Source: Marinilabilia sp964403175 (lineage in GTDB: Bacteria; Bacteroidota; Bacteroidia; Bacteroidales; Marinilabiliaceae). Taken from it: 64,000 nucleotides of DNA. Location: the NCBI GenBank assembly GCA_964403175.1, contig CAYOFH010000003.1, positions 10,167 to 74,166 of the forward strand, given 5' to 3'. Positions 16,798 through 25,152 of the stretch are shown here, one piece after another. The translations under genes were made by a program, and so were the position numbers. The number at the start of each line of letters is the position of its first letter. The stretch's first letter is position 1. The notes beneath the pieces are model-generated. The model made no database searches. It saw only the letters and a program-made list of their open reading frames with translations, and had not been told where the DNA came from.

Positions 16798-19263
16798 ATG
16801 AACCTTCCGGTAAAAGAGGTTATTCCCGAAATACTGGAACATCTGAATAAGAACAATACACTCATTGTAAGTGCCCCTCCAGGTGCAGGAAAAAGTACTC
16901 TTCTGCCATTAGCTTTGATGAATGAACCATGGCTTCAGGGCAAAAAAATAATTTTGCTTGAACCACGTCGTCTGGCAGCCCGCACCATTGCCCTACGTAT
17001 GGCTTCATTGCTCAGCGAAGAAATTGGTGAAAGTGTTGGATTCCGGATAAGATTTGATAACCGGGTAAGTAGGAACACTCGCATTGAGGTAGTCACAGAA
17101 GGAATACTTACGCGAATGCTCCAAAACGACAATGCCCTGGAAGATGTGGGAATGGTCATTTTCGATGAATTCCATGAACGCAGCATCTTTGCTGATACCG
17201 CCCTGGTTCTGACACAGCAAAGTCAGGAGATTTTGCGTCCGGACTTACGGATAATGGTAATGTCGGCCACATTAAATTTACCTCAACTTTCAGAGATTCT
17301 CAAAGCTCCGGTTGTGGAAAGTCAGGGCAGACAGTACCCTGTGGATATTACCTACACAGGCACGCGGGATGTGATGTTTATTGCTGAAAATGTGGCGGCA
17401 ATAATATCCCGTGCTGTAAAAAACGATAAAGGAGATATACTTGCTTTTCTTCCTGGGGAGGGAGAAATACGAAAATGTGAAGATATTCTGAAAAAAAGTC
17501 TGGACAATATATCCATACACCCTCTTTATGGCCAGTTACCTTCTAAAACACAGATAGCAGCCATTCTGCCTCATTCGTATGGAAAGCGAAAGGTTGTATT
17601 GGCTACATCTATTGCAGAAACAAGCCTTACAATTGAAGGCGTATCCATTGTAGTAGATTCGGGCTATGGACGAAACCTTCAATTTGACTCTGGAACCGGG
17701 CTGTCGCGTCTAACTACCATAGAAATCACGCTCGATGCAGCCAATCAGAGAGCCGGACGTGCAGGAAGACTGGGCCCGGGAAAATGTTACCGCCTCTGGA
17801 GTTTGGCCGATGAGCACAGAATGCAGAAGCACAGGGTTCCGGAGATCGAAACATGTGATTTAGCTTCCGTTATCCTGGATCTGGCTGTTTGGGGCATAAC
17901 GGATATTTTTTCCCTTAACTGGCCTACACCACCTCCAAAATCTCATGTAGATGAAGCTTTGATGACCCTGCACCAACTGGAAGCTTTGGATAACAATCGC
18001 ATTACTGCTCACGGAAAAGAAATGGCTGCATTGCCATGTCATCCACGAATAGCGCATATGCTGTTAATGGCCAATGATTCCGCCCATCTGCCCCTGGCAG
18101 CCGATCTGGCAGCCGTACTGGAGGAGCGCGACCCAATGCCCCGCGAAACCGGGATTGATGTTAATCTTCGGGTGGAAGAGTTACGCCGTCAAAGACAAGA
18201 GAAACGAAACAATAAACGCTGGAATCAAATCATAAATGTGGCAGAATACTACCACCGGATGTTCAACATAAAGCCTGAAAACAAATCTTTTGACCCGTAT
18301 GATACCGGAATGTTACTTGTTCATGCCTACCCCGAGCGCATTGCATCGGCACGTCCCGGGAATGATGCCCGTTTCCAACTCTCCAACGGGAGTTATGCGA
18401 TCGCCTCACATAAAGATGATCTGGCCCATGAGCCCTGGCTTTCGGTAGCTCACATGGATGCACGCCAGGGTATGGGAAAAATTTTCCTTGCAGCACCTCT
18501 TAATCCAGCTGACCTTAAACCTTTAATAAAAACCTCTGAAACCATTATCTGGGATACACGAAAAGGAGGTCTGGCAGCAACCCGGAATTTAAAAATTGGC
18601 AGTCTGGTATTGCAATCAAAACCACTAAATTCTCCTGATCCGGACAAAGTAACAGATGCTATTTGTGATGCTATTAACAAAGAAGGTGAAAACTTATTGA
18701 ATTTCAGTGACGAAACAAAACAATGGCAAAGCCGCATAAGAAGTCTTAAAATCTGGAACCCAGAAGAAAACTGGCCTGATGTTACCACTGCTACCCTGCT
18801 TAAAACCTGCAAAGATTGGCTGCACCCTTATTTAAGCAACATAAAACGGAATGAAGACCTAAAGAAAATTGATTTACTCAATGCCTTGCACTTTCATCTC
18901 CCTCCCGACAAACAAACCGCACTGGAGCGGCTTGCTCCAACCAGGATCAAAGTTCCCAGTGGTTCATTTATAAAAATTATTTATCAGTATGATGCATCTG
19001 CTCCAGTATTGGCAGTTCGACTGCAGGAAATATTCGGCATGGCAGAAACCCCAACTATTAATGACGGCAAAATACCGGTATTACTACATTTGCTTTCTCC
19101 TGGATTTAAGCCTGTTCAGGTAACATCTGACCTTCGGAGTTTCTGGAACAATACTTATTTCGAAGTAAAAAAAGAACTTAAAAACCGCTATCCAAAACAT
19201 TTATGGCCCGATAATCCATGGGAAGAAAAAGCCATCAGAGGAACAAAAAGAAATCAGAAATAG
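16798..19263 (+). CDS. hrpB: ATP-dependent RNA helicase HrpB (DEAH/RHA type)
   Basis: 821 residues. Superfamily 2 helicase motifs in order: Walker A APPGAGKST, motif Ia LEPRRLAAR, DEFHER (a DEAH-box variant), SAT (MSATL), then ATSIAETSLTIEGV, VDSGYGR and QRAGRAGRLGPGKCYRLW. The HrpB-specific C-terminal half follows (LAAVLEERDP, AYPERIASAR, ending in GTKRNQK). Its biological role in bacteria is poorly defined; RNA remodelling is inferred. The start was set to the ATG giving MNLPVKEVIPEI; an upstream GTG at 16777 is less likely. Monocistronic. Confidence 0.95.
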   Translation: MNLPVKEVIPEILEHLNKNNTLIVSAPPGAGKSTLLPLALMNEPWLQGKKIILLEPRRLAARTIALRMASLLSEEIGESVGFRIRFDNRVSRNTRIEVVTEGILTRMLQNDNALEDVGMVIFDEFHERSIFADTALVLTQQSQEILRPDLRIMVMSATLNLPQLSEILKAPVVESQGRQYPVDITYTGTRDVMFIAENVAAIISRAVKNDKGDILAFLPGEGEIRKCEDILKKSLDNISIHPLYGQLPSKTQIAAILPHSYGKRKVVLATSIAETSLTIEGVSIVVDSGYGRNLQFDSGTGLSRLTTIEITLDAANQRAGRAGRLGPGKCYRLWSLADEHRMQKHRVPEIETCDLASVILDLAVWGITDIFSLNWPTPPPKSHVDEALMTLHQLEALDNNRITAHGKEMAALPCHPRIAHMLLMANDSAHLPLAADLAAVLEERDPMPRETGIDVNLRVEELRRQRQEKRNNKRWNQIINVAEYYHRMFNIKPENKSFDPYDTGMLLVHAYPERIASARPGNDARFQLSNGSYAIASHKDDLAHEPWLSVAHMDARQGMGKIFLAAPLNPADLKPLIKTSETIIWDTRKGGLAATRNLKIGSLVLQSKPLNSPDPDKVTDAICDAINKEGENLLNFSDETKQWQSRIRSLKIWNPEENWPDVTTATLLKTCKDWLHPYLSNIKRNEDLKKIDLLNALHFHLPPDKQTALERLAPTRIKVPSGSFIKIIYQYDASAPVLAVRLQEIFGMAETPTINDGKIPVLLHLLSPGFKPVQVTSDLRSFWNNTYFEVKKELKNRYPKHLWPDNPWEEKAIRGTKRNQK

Positions 19264-19394
19264 AACAAATATTTCAACTTACCTGCCTTATTCAGGAGCT
19301 ATTGTTATGATATCTTCAAACATCATCCCATCTCTGTTTTGAAAAATTTTTAAACCAATATTTATTCCAAATGTTCATATGAAAAAGGATTTAT

Positions 19395-20423
19395 ATGGAA
19401 ATAGGATTAGGCATGTTTGGAGATCTCACTTTTAACGCTCGAACAAATAAATTTCAGTCACCGGGAGAACGTTTAAAGGAAATGAAAGAACAGGTAAAAC
19501 TGGCTGAAGAGGCCGGCCTTAACAGTTTTGTTTTAGGAGAACATCATCGTCCCGACTATGCCGTTTCTTCCACTGAAATTGTTTTAGCTGCTTTGGCATC
19601 TGTCACAAATAAAATTAAACTGGCCAGCGGTGTTACCGTACTCAGCTCAGCAGATCCCGTTAAAGTCTATCAGGATTACGTCACTCTTGATCTCCTTTCC
19701 CGAAATCGCGCTGAAATTATTGCCGGACGTGGCAGTTTTACAGAATCCTTCCCTCTTTTTGGATATGATTTGAAGGATTACAACGAACTCTATACAGAAA
19801 AACTCGATTTACTACTTAAACTAAATAATGAAGAAACTATCAATTGGCAGGGAAAATTCAGAGCTTCATTGAATGAGCAAACTGTTTATCCACGTCCTGA
19901 AAGAAAACTTCCGGTATGGATCGCTGTGGGTGGAACCCCCCAATCAATTAAACGTGCTGCAAAGCTGGGTTTACCCATTATGTTTGCTATCATTGGTGGA
20001 ATGCCACGACAGTTCAAGCCGCTGGTAGAGCTTTATAAAGAACAATATCTGCAATATGGCCACGACATCAATAAAATGCAAATAGGCGTTCATTCACATA
20101 CTTTTGTATCAAATTCAATGGAAGAATTACTTGAAACTTATTATCCGGGGTATGCGGCTCAAATGGATCGTATTGGAGCTACAAGAGGTTGGATGCCCTA
20201 TTCGAAGCAACAATTCTTACATGGATTAAGTCCTGACGGTGCACTATATATGGGTGATCCGTCCCAGGTAACAGACAAAATACTGAAAACCATTGACATG
20301 TTTGGTCTTACCAGATACATCGCCCATGTGGATGTTGGTGGCCCTACTCATCAACAACTAATGAAGACCATCGAAATGTTCGGAGAAAAAGTTGTTCCAC
20401 AAATCAGAAAAGCAACAGAATAA
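19395..20423 (+). CDS. LLM-class flavin-dependent oxidoreductase
   Basis: 342 residues, luciferase-like monooxygenase fold. Visible signatures: MEIGLGMFGDLTFN, LAEEAGLNSFVLGEHHRPDYAVSSTEIVLAALASVTNKIKLASGV (the F420/FMN LLM N-terminal barrel), GRGSFTESFPLFG and VWIAVGGTPQSIKRAAKLG. It probably uses reduced flavin to oxidise a small organic substrate in the cytoplasm; the substrate is unknown. No flavin reductase is adjacent. It is convergent with the CDF gene, 18 nt apart, with no clear hairpin between. Confidence 0.88.
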   Translation: MEIGLGMFGDLTFNARTNKFQSPGERLKEMKEQVKLAEEAGLNSFVLGEHHRPDYAVSSTEIVLAALASVTNKIKLASGVTVLSSADPVKVYQDYVTLDLLSRNRAEIIAGRGSFTESFPLFGYDLKDYNELYTEKLDLLLKLNNEETINWQGKFRASLNEQTVYPRPERKLPVWIAVGGTPQSIKRAAKLGLPIMFAIIGGMPRQFKPLVELYKEQYLQYGHDINKMQIGVHSHTFVSNSMEELLETYYPGYAAQMDRIGATRGWMPYSKQQFLHGLSPDGALYMGDPSQVTDKILKTIDMFGLTRYIAHVDVGGPTHQQLMKTIEMFGEKVVPQIRKATE

Positions 20424-20441
20424 TAAACAATTCCCGGTTAA

Positions 20442-21320
20442 TTACTTCAACGGTTTTATTCCATCAATGGCATCGACGTGAATGGTAACCTCAATGGAAT
20501 ACTCTTTTTCAATCCGCAGTTCATATTCACTTGCTATTTTGTGAGCCCTTGACAAACTATAGGTTCCGGGCAGACTAATATGAAAAACCAATTCGGAATG
20601 ATTCCCGTAATGATGCATTTTAAAACTATGAGGATCCAGAAAAACATTTCCATTGATTTCCTCCCCGAATTTTAAAATTTTTTGCTCCATTTCAGGATCA
20701 ATATTTTCACCAAGTAAAATACTGATAGTTTCCTGCATAATGGTATAGGTAGTATAAAAAATCATCAGCGAAACAAAAACACCTAATACACTGTCGGCCC
20801 ACCAAAATCTACCACCAACAAAAATTCCCACCAAAATTACAATGCTTGATATGGCATCAGACCGGTGATGCCATCCGTCTGCTTTTAACGAATTTGATTT
20901 TATTCTTTTGCCGATAATTATTGAATAACGTGCCATGAATTCTTTAATAACCACTGAGGCAACGGTAACCCAAATAGCAACAGGACCATAATTAAAAACA
21001 GCCCTTTCCTTAAATTTCATAATAGATTCACCCAAAAAATTGAAACCTACAATAGCAAGTAAAATACCTACCACTAAAGAAGAAATTAATTCTGCACGAC
21101 CATGTCCAAAAGGGTGTTTACTGTCAGCAGGAATATTTGATACTTTTAATCCAAGCAATACAGCCAAAGAAGATACAGAGTCGGAAAGGGTGTGCCATGC
21201 ATCGGCCAGCAAAGCTATCGAGTTAGAAACAATACCTGCCCAGTATTTTATACCAAACAAAGCTATATTTAAAACAATGGACAACCAGGTAACAAATATC
21301 CCGGATTTTGCTTTCTTCAT
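20442..21320 (-). CDS. Cation diffusion facilitator family metal transporter
   Basis: 292 residues with about six membrane helices and a cytoplasmic ferredoxin-like C-terminal domain. Metal-site motifs: ADAWHTLSD (D40, H43, D47) in helix 2 and KADGWHHRSD in helix 5. HPFGHGRAE lies between. It exports a divalent metal (Zn, Fe, Mn or Co) in exchange for protons. The HxxxD/HxxxD arrangement is compatible with zinc, but the metal cannot be fixed from sequence. It starts 6 nt after the rhodanese stop, so the two are probably co-transcribed. Confidence 0.92.
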   Translation of the reverse strand: MKKAKSGIFVTWLSIVLNIALFGIKYWAGIVSNSIALLADAWHTLSDSVSSLAVLLGLKVSNIPADSKHPFGHGRAELISSLVVGILLAIVGFNFLGESIMKFKERAVFNYGPVAIWVTVASVVIKEFMARYSIIIGKRIKSNSLKADGWHHRSDAISSIVILVGIFVGGRFWWADSVLGVFVSLMIFYTTYTIMQETISILLGENIDPEMEQKILKFGEEINGNVFLDPHSFKMHHYGNHSELVFHISLPGTYSLSRAHKIASEYELRIEKEYSIEVTIHVDAIDGIKPLK

Positions 21321-21326
21321 GGTGTA

Positions 21327-21707
21327 TTAATCAATTTTTTCGTTATCCACAGGGAAACCCTTTCTTTTCCAGTCTCTAAACCCCTTTTTCAAATGATATA
21401 AATTTGTAAACCCATCCTTCCTCAATAATTGAATTACCGATTTTGAGCGTTCTCCATATTCACAATAAACTAATAATGTAATATCGTAATTGTATTCTGA
21501 TAATAAATCCTTCAAAATACTCTTTTCACCAGCATAAAAAGCTTCAGGAATGCGGTCTTTCTTATATTTCTCAAATATACGAACATCCAATATCACTCGT
21601 TGCTCCAGGGAATCCTGTATGATGAAAAATTCATTAGCAGATAAACTCTCCTGAGAATATACGACCGTATTTATCAAAAAAAATAAAAGAACTATTTTAA
21701 TCCTCAT
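21327..21707 (-). CDS. Exported rhodanese-domain protein
   Basis: 126 residues. The N-terminal MRIKIVLLFFLINTVVYSQ is a signal peptide, which sets the start at the inner ATG instead of 21767. A single rhodanese domain follows, with ILDVRIFEKYKKDRIPEA and the active loop YCEYGERSKS (C82, R87) and the terminal KKGFRDWKRKGFPV. A catalytic cysteine is present, so sulfur transfer or thiol redox in the periplasm is plausible. It lies upstream of, and close to, the CDF gene. A perfect TTATCCACA 9-mer lies near its 3' end (21343-21351). Confidence 0.85.
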   Translation of the reverse strand: MRIKIVLLFFLINTVVYSQESLSANEFFIIQDSLEQRVILDVRIFEKYKKDRIPEAFYAGEKSILKDLLSEYNYDITLLVYCEYGERSKSVIQLLRKDGFTNLYHLKKGFRDWKRKGFPVDNEKID

Positions 21708-21816
21708 AAATTTTTTTATTAACGACGGGTGCAACACTGTTAGTATAATTTCCGAAGGTTTCTCCATTATTTGAACATCTACATTATAATCTTCTGCTAA
21801 CCATCCACCCGATTAT

Positions 21817-22944
21817 TTATTCTACCTTAAATAAGTCTTCGATAATTCCATCAATCACAAACCACCCTTTCCGGGTTCCGGATAACATTCCATCATGCAG
21901 TTTTAGATGTCCCTGATGAATCCATTTATGAATATTTATTTCTAAATCAGCAATAAGATGGGGATAATCCTGTTTTAAATCATTAATATTTATTCCTTTA
22001 CGTGTACGCAAACCCAACATCAAACGTTCATTAAAACTGTCTGTTTCTGATAAAATTTCATCTGAAACACCATTCTTGTATCCCGAATTAATGTATTGAT
22101 TCAAATCAGACTTATTCCAATATCGTCGGTCTCCATCGAAAGAATGAGCTCCGGGGCCGGCTCCAAGATAAGATTTTCCGATCCAGTAAGAGGTATTGTG
22201 TTGTGAATATAGCTCGTTTTTGCAAAAATTAGAAATTTCATAGTGCTGAAATCCCATTTTTTCTGCTTCGTCATGAAGAAGCCAAAACAATCGTTCGCTC
22301 TGTTCCTGTTCGATTTCCGAAAGTTTTTTACATTTTTTATCACGCCCGAATTGCGTACCGGGTTCAATTGTCAAATGATAAGCTGAAAGATGAGTAAGAG
22401 GATAATTATTTAATATTTTCAGATTTTCCAAAAAAATATCTTCACCAGACCATGGTAAACCGTAAATTAAATCGATTCCTACATTATCAAAGCCGGCATC
22501 AAAAGTATGGTCAATCACCTGCCTGCTCTGTATAGAATTATGTCTTCTCCCCATTCTTTTCAAATCTTCCTCAAAAAAACTCTGAATACCAAGGCTAATA
22601 CGGTTAAACCCTATACTTTTCAATCCGGAGAGATATTCGGGATTTACATCATCAGGATTGGCTTCTAATGTAATTTCCGGAAAATCAGCAAAGGAATATT
22701 TCTTTTTAAGAACATTAAGAATCTGATCCAGACTTTCAATGGAAATTAAACTGGGGGTGCCTCCGCCAAAATAAACGGATTCAATTAAATAATCGTTTAA
22801 AGGAAAAAAATCCGATCTTTCCACGAGTTCTGCCAAAAGCTGTTCCAAAAATTGATTTTTAAATTGCAGCTTCGTACTTTTAAAAAAATCACAATAAAAA
22901 CAACGCGATTTACAAAAAGGTACATGTATATAAATTCCTGCCAT
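21817..22944 (-). CDS. hemW: Radical SAM heme chaperone HemW
   Basis: 375 residues. The [4Fe-4S]/SAM motif is CKSRCFYC (C11, C15, C18), followed by SVYFGGGTPSL, ITLEANPDD, RISLGIQSF and GIDLIYGLPW, the HemN/HemW core. A short C-terminal HemN_C domain is present. HemW inserts heme into respiratory proteins and lacks the extra residues of true coproporphyrinogen dehydrogenase HemN; these proteins are often misnamed HemN. The N-terminus MAGIYIHVPFC fixes the start at 22944, nine codons inside the longest frame. It is divergent from the VanZ gene across a 128-bp gap that contains a parS-like site. Confidence 0.9.
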   Translation of the reverse strand: MAGIYIHVPFCKSRCFYCDFFKSTKLQFKNQFLEQLLAELVERSDFFPLNDYLIESVYFGGGTPSLISIESLDQILNVLKKKYSFADFPEITLEANPDDVNPEYLSGLKSIGFNRISLGIQSFFEEDLKRMGRRHNSIQSRQVIDHTFDAGFDNVGIDLIYGLPWSGEDIFLENLKILNNYPLTHLSAYHLTIEPGTQFGRDKKCKKLSEIEQEQSERLFWLLHDEAEKMGFQHYEISNFCKNELYSQHNTSYWIGKSYLGAGPGAHSFDGDRRYWNKSDLNQYINSGYKNGVSDEILSETDSFNERLMLGLRTRKGININDLKQDYPHLIADLEINIHKWIHQGHLKLHDGMLSGTRKGWFVIDGIIEDLFKVE

Positions 22945-23000
22945 ATAATCTTGTATTACATCCGCAGCCAAATTATCAAAAGCCGCGTCATTACTGAAAA

Positions 23001-23016
23001 TGTTCCACGTGAAACA
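23001..23016. other. parS-like ParB-binding site 1
   Basis: TGTTCCACGTGAAACA, identical to a known bacterial parS form (consensus TGTTNCACGTGNAACA), in the gap between divergent hemW and vanZ. Two further sites are at 36343 and 36868. Confidence 0.85.
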
Positions 23017-23031
23017 TTTAAACTCAATCTG

Positions 23032-23061
23032 TTATCAACAATAATCAACAGGTTATTAACA
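23032..23061 (+). other. Cluster of DnaA-box-like 9-mers
   Basis: TTATCAACA (23032-23040), TAATCAACA (23042-23050) and TTATTAACA (23053-23061), each close to TTATCCACA, packed in 30 bp just beside parS site 1. Individually weak in AT-rich DNA, but notable as a cluster. Confidence 0.45.
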
Positions 23062-23072
23062 ACCTTACCAAC

Positions 23073-23486
23073 ATGAACAAAACAGTGAAACAGCTTGTCA
23101 ATTACAAACTTACATTAATAACTATAGGTGTCATCTTGTTTTTAAGCTTATCGACATCTGAAAATATCAACAAAGCCTGGTTTTTAGATTTTAAACATTC
23201 TGATAAAATAGCACATATTGGAATGTACGGATTTCTTACATTCGTTTACCTAATGGAACGAACTGCATTTTTGAGAAGTTCGCAAGACACTCGAAAAATC
23301 CGTTGGTATTATGTATGGTGGATAGTTTTAATAGGTGCTCTAATTGAATTTATACAACCTGTATTTGCAGGCCGGGAAAAAGATTTTTGGGATTTTGTGG
23401 CAAATACCACGGGAATTTTGCTTGCCTACTTTCTATTTTATATCATTAAAAAATATTACAATTTCAACAAAACATTTTCATCATGA
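23073..23486 (+). CDS. VanZ-like membrane protein
   Basis: 137 residues with four predicted membrane helices. VanZ-like signatures: SDKIAHIGMYGFLTFVYL, WIVLIGALIEFIQPVF and GREKDFWDFVANTTGILLAYF. VanZ was named for low-level teicoplanin resistance, but most homologues have no known function; an envelope role is inferred. Its last 31 bp overlap the end of the Rrf2 gene on the other strand, an unusual tail-to-tail overlap. The start ATG is directly preceded by the DnaA-box-like cluster. Confidence 0.82.
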   Translation: MNKTVKQLVNYKLTLITIGVILFLSLSTSENINKAWFLDFKHSDKIAHIGMYGFLTFVYLMERTAFLRSSQDTRKIRWYYVWWIVLIGALIEFIQPVFAGREKDFWDFVANTTGILLAYFLFYIIKKYYNFNKTFSS

Positions 23487-23902
23487 CCCATACGGTCTAG
23501 TATTCCTCCTATTGTTTCACCGCTGAAATAATCCGTTACTTCTTTACGTATTTTACTGTACTTGTCGTGAACAGGACAACGTTCGGCTTTTCCATTGAAA
23601 CTCTTGCAAGATGCAGTGCCAATGAGGCAAGATTCAAAAACAGAAGGGCCGTCAACTATTTCCACAATGTCCAGCAAAGTAATTTCCCAGGGGTCTTTGG
23701 CCAGAAAAAATCCCCCTGTGGGCCCTTTAAAACTTTTCAAAAGACCTTTACGCACAAATATCTGCAATATTTTACTCAAAAATTGCATTGGAATTCCCAG
23801 CTCGGAAGCAATAATTCTTGCATTAGCCCTGTTTTCTTCACTACCCTTTAAACCAATAAAGATAATTGCTCTAACTGCATATTTACATGTTGTTGACAGC
23901 AT
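23456..23902 (-). CDS. Rrf2-family regulator with three cysteines
   Basis: 148 residues. An N-terminal winged helix (MLSTTCKYAVRAIIFIGL...PMQFLSKILQIFVRKGLLKSFKGPTGGFFLAK) is followed by a cysteine region C92, C99, C109 (Cx6Cx9C). Rrf2 proteins such as IscR and NsrR use three cysteines there to hold an Fe-S cluster sensing iron, oxygen or NO. The spacing here differs from both IscR and NsrR as I recall them, so the signal cannot be assigned. It is likely a DNA-binding repressor or activator responding to redox or iron state. No isc genes are adjacent. Confidence 0.87.
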   Translation of the reverse strand: MLSTTCKYAVRAIIFIGLKGSEENRANARIIASELGIPMQFLSKILQIFVRKGLLKSFKGPTGGFFLAKDPWEITLLDIVEIVDGPSVFESCLIGTASCKSFNGKAERCPVHDKYSKIRKEVTDYFSGETIGGILDRMGHDENVLLKL

Positions 23903-24280
23903 AATATATATAAAATGATTTCTATTTATTGTTCATTTTTCATTGTTTACTAAAATAAATAACTCATGAACCGGAAAATTGTCTGTTTAATCCTGTAAAA
24001 ATTTCTATTCGTTTAATATTTACAGAGTTTTTTATTAAAAACCACCTCTTCAATGGCCGTCTATTTATTTTTTACTACCGCTAGGGCAATTTGTTTCATA
24101 AATTATATAACAATACTTCGTTAAACTTTTATAAAATCCTAAAGTTCAAGCGTTTGCAAGCGAATAAGTTTTGCCTTAAAGTACAGATTTTCAATGTTAT
24201 ATGATTTAGCTTAAATCTTATATCTAAAAGTCTAACGATCTATTGATAGAAAGAACAATATAACAAGCCTTACTACTGAT
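23903..24280. other. AT-rich intergenic region
   Basis: 378 bp between the start of the Rrf2 gene and the end of rpiB. Very AT-rich, with no convincing ORF, terminator or perfect promoter box. It is within the putative origin region. Confidence 0.5.
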
Positions 24281-24721
24281 TTATTTCAGAGTAATCTTAT
24301 CAACTCTTCGTTTATGCCTACCACCCTCAAATTCTGTAGTGAAAAATGCATCAATTATTTTCAGAGCTTCCTGTTGCTTTAAAAATCTACCCGGTAATGC
24401 ACATATATTGGCATTATTATGCAACCTTGCCAGATAGGCAATTTCCGTATTCCAGCATACAGCTGAACGGATCTCCCTATGTTTATTAACAGCCATACTC
24501 ATACCATTTCCACTACCGCAAATAGCGATTCCAATCTCGCATTCACCTTTTCCTACAGCATTTGCAAGAGGATGCGCATAATCAGGATAATCTGAACTAT
24601 CATCAGAATTGGTACCAAAGTCAATCACTTCAATGCCTTTTTTCAACAATTCCTCTTTCAAAAACGTTTTAAGGTTAAATCCTGCATGATCAGAACTTAT
24701 ACCAATTTTATTGAAAAGCAT
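24281..24721 (-). CDS. rpiB: Ribose-5-phosphate isomerase B
   Basis: 146 residues, normal length. Interconverts ribose 5-phosphate and ribulose 5-phosphate in the pentose phosphate pathway. Motifs: ISSDHAGFNLK at the N-terminus, DYPDYAHPLA, IAICGSGNGMSMAVNKHREIRSAVCWN (active-site loop with the catalytic cysteine) and NNANICALPGRF. The C-terminus EGGRHKRRVDKI is typical. A perfect -7 box lies just upstream on the minus strand. It is the last minus-strand gene before the proposed origin gap. Confidence 0.95.
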   Translation of the reverse strand: MLFNKIGISSDHAGFNLKTFLKEELLKKGIEVIDFGTNSDDSSDYPDYAHPLANAVGKGECEIGIAICGSGNGMSMAVNKHREIRSAVCWNTEIAYLARLHNNANICALPGRFLKQQEALKIIDAFFTTEFEGGRHKRRVDKITLK

Positions 24722-25152
24722 CTCTAGTTTTTTTTCAAAGATAATAAATTCTTGTGCTTTAATCTTTATTTAATAACCTGTTGAAAAATAGTTAATATTT
24801 AAAAATAAAAAATGAAAACCATTTATAGGAAATATCGTTTATTTTTTCATACACTCTGCGACAACTAATTCGGCCAAAATAAAACAGATTCTTATGTTTT
24901 ACTTTTTCACCGTTTTATCTCGTTTAATAAACACTCTGCTGTAAATATATTATTAAATTTGCTGTTTGTTAACTGTTGTTGATAAGGATAACTATTTAAG
25001 TGATTTTCATTTTTTTAGGTGGTATTATAAGTAGTTAATAAAAACCCACCCAAATGTTCATTACAATAAAAAACAATAATCATGTGCTGTTTTTTTAAAC
25101 ACTATTAACAGCCTTATAAAATCACCATATTATTTTATAAATCTTTATAATT
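24722..25152. other. Candidate replication origin gap (oriC)
   Basis: 431 bp, extremely AT-rich (for example only 9 G/C in 24781-24840). Genes diverge from it (rpiB left, nadA right). The sampled composition switches from C>G on the left to G>C on the right. A DnaA-box-like TGTTGATAA lies at 24977-24985 with GGATAAC close by. No ORF was seen. The exact origin could instead be the DnaA-box cluster at 23.0 kb. Confidence 0.55.
24736..24743 (-). promoter_or_regulatory. -7 box TATCTTTG for rpiB
   Basis: Perfect consensus on the minus strand, 14 nt from the rpiB ATG, giving a very short leader. No -33 TTTG was evident. Confidence 0.62.

Noticed and set aside
21343..21351. Perfect DnaA box TTATCCACA inside the rhodanese gene as part of oriC
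   Set aside because: A single copy in coding sequence, 1.7 kb from the nearest cluster; chance occurrence is likely.
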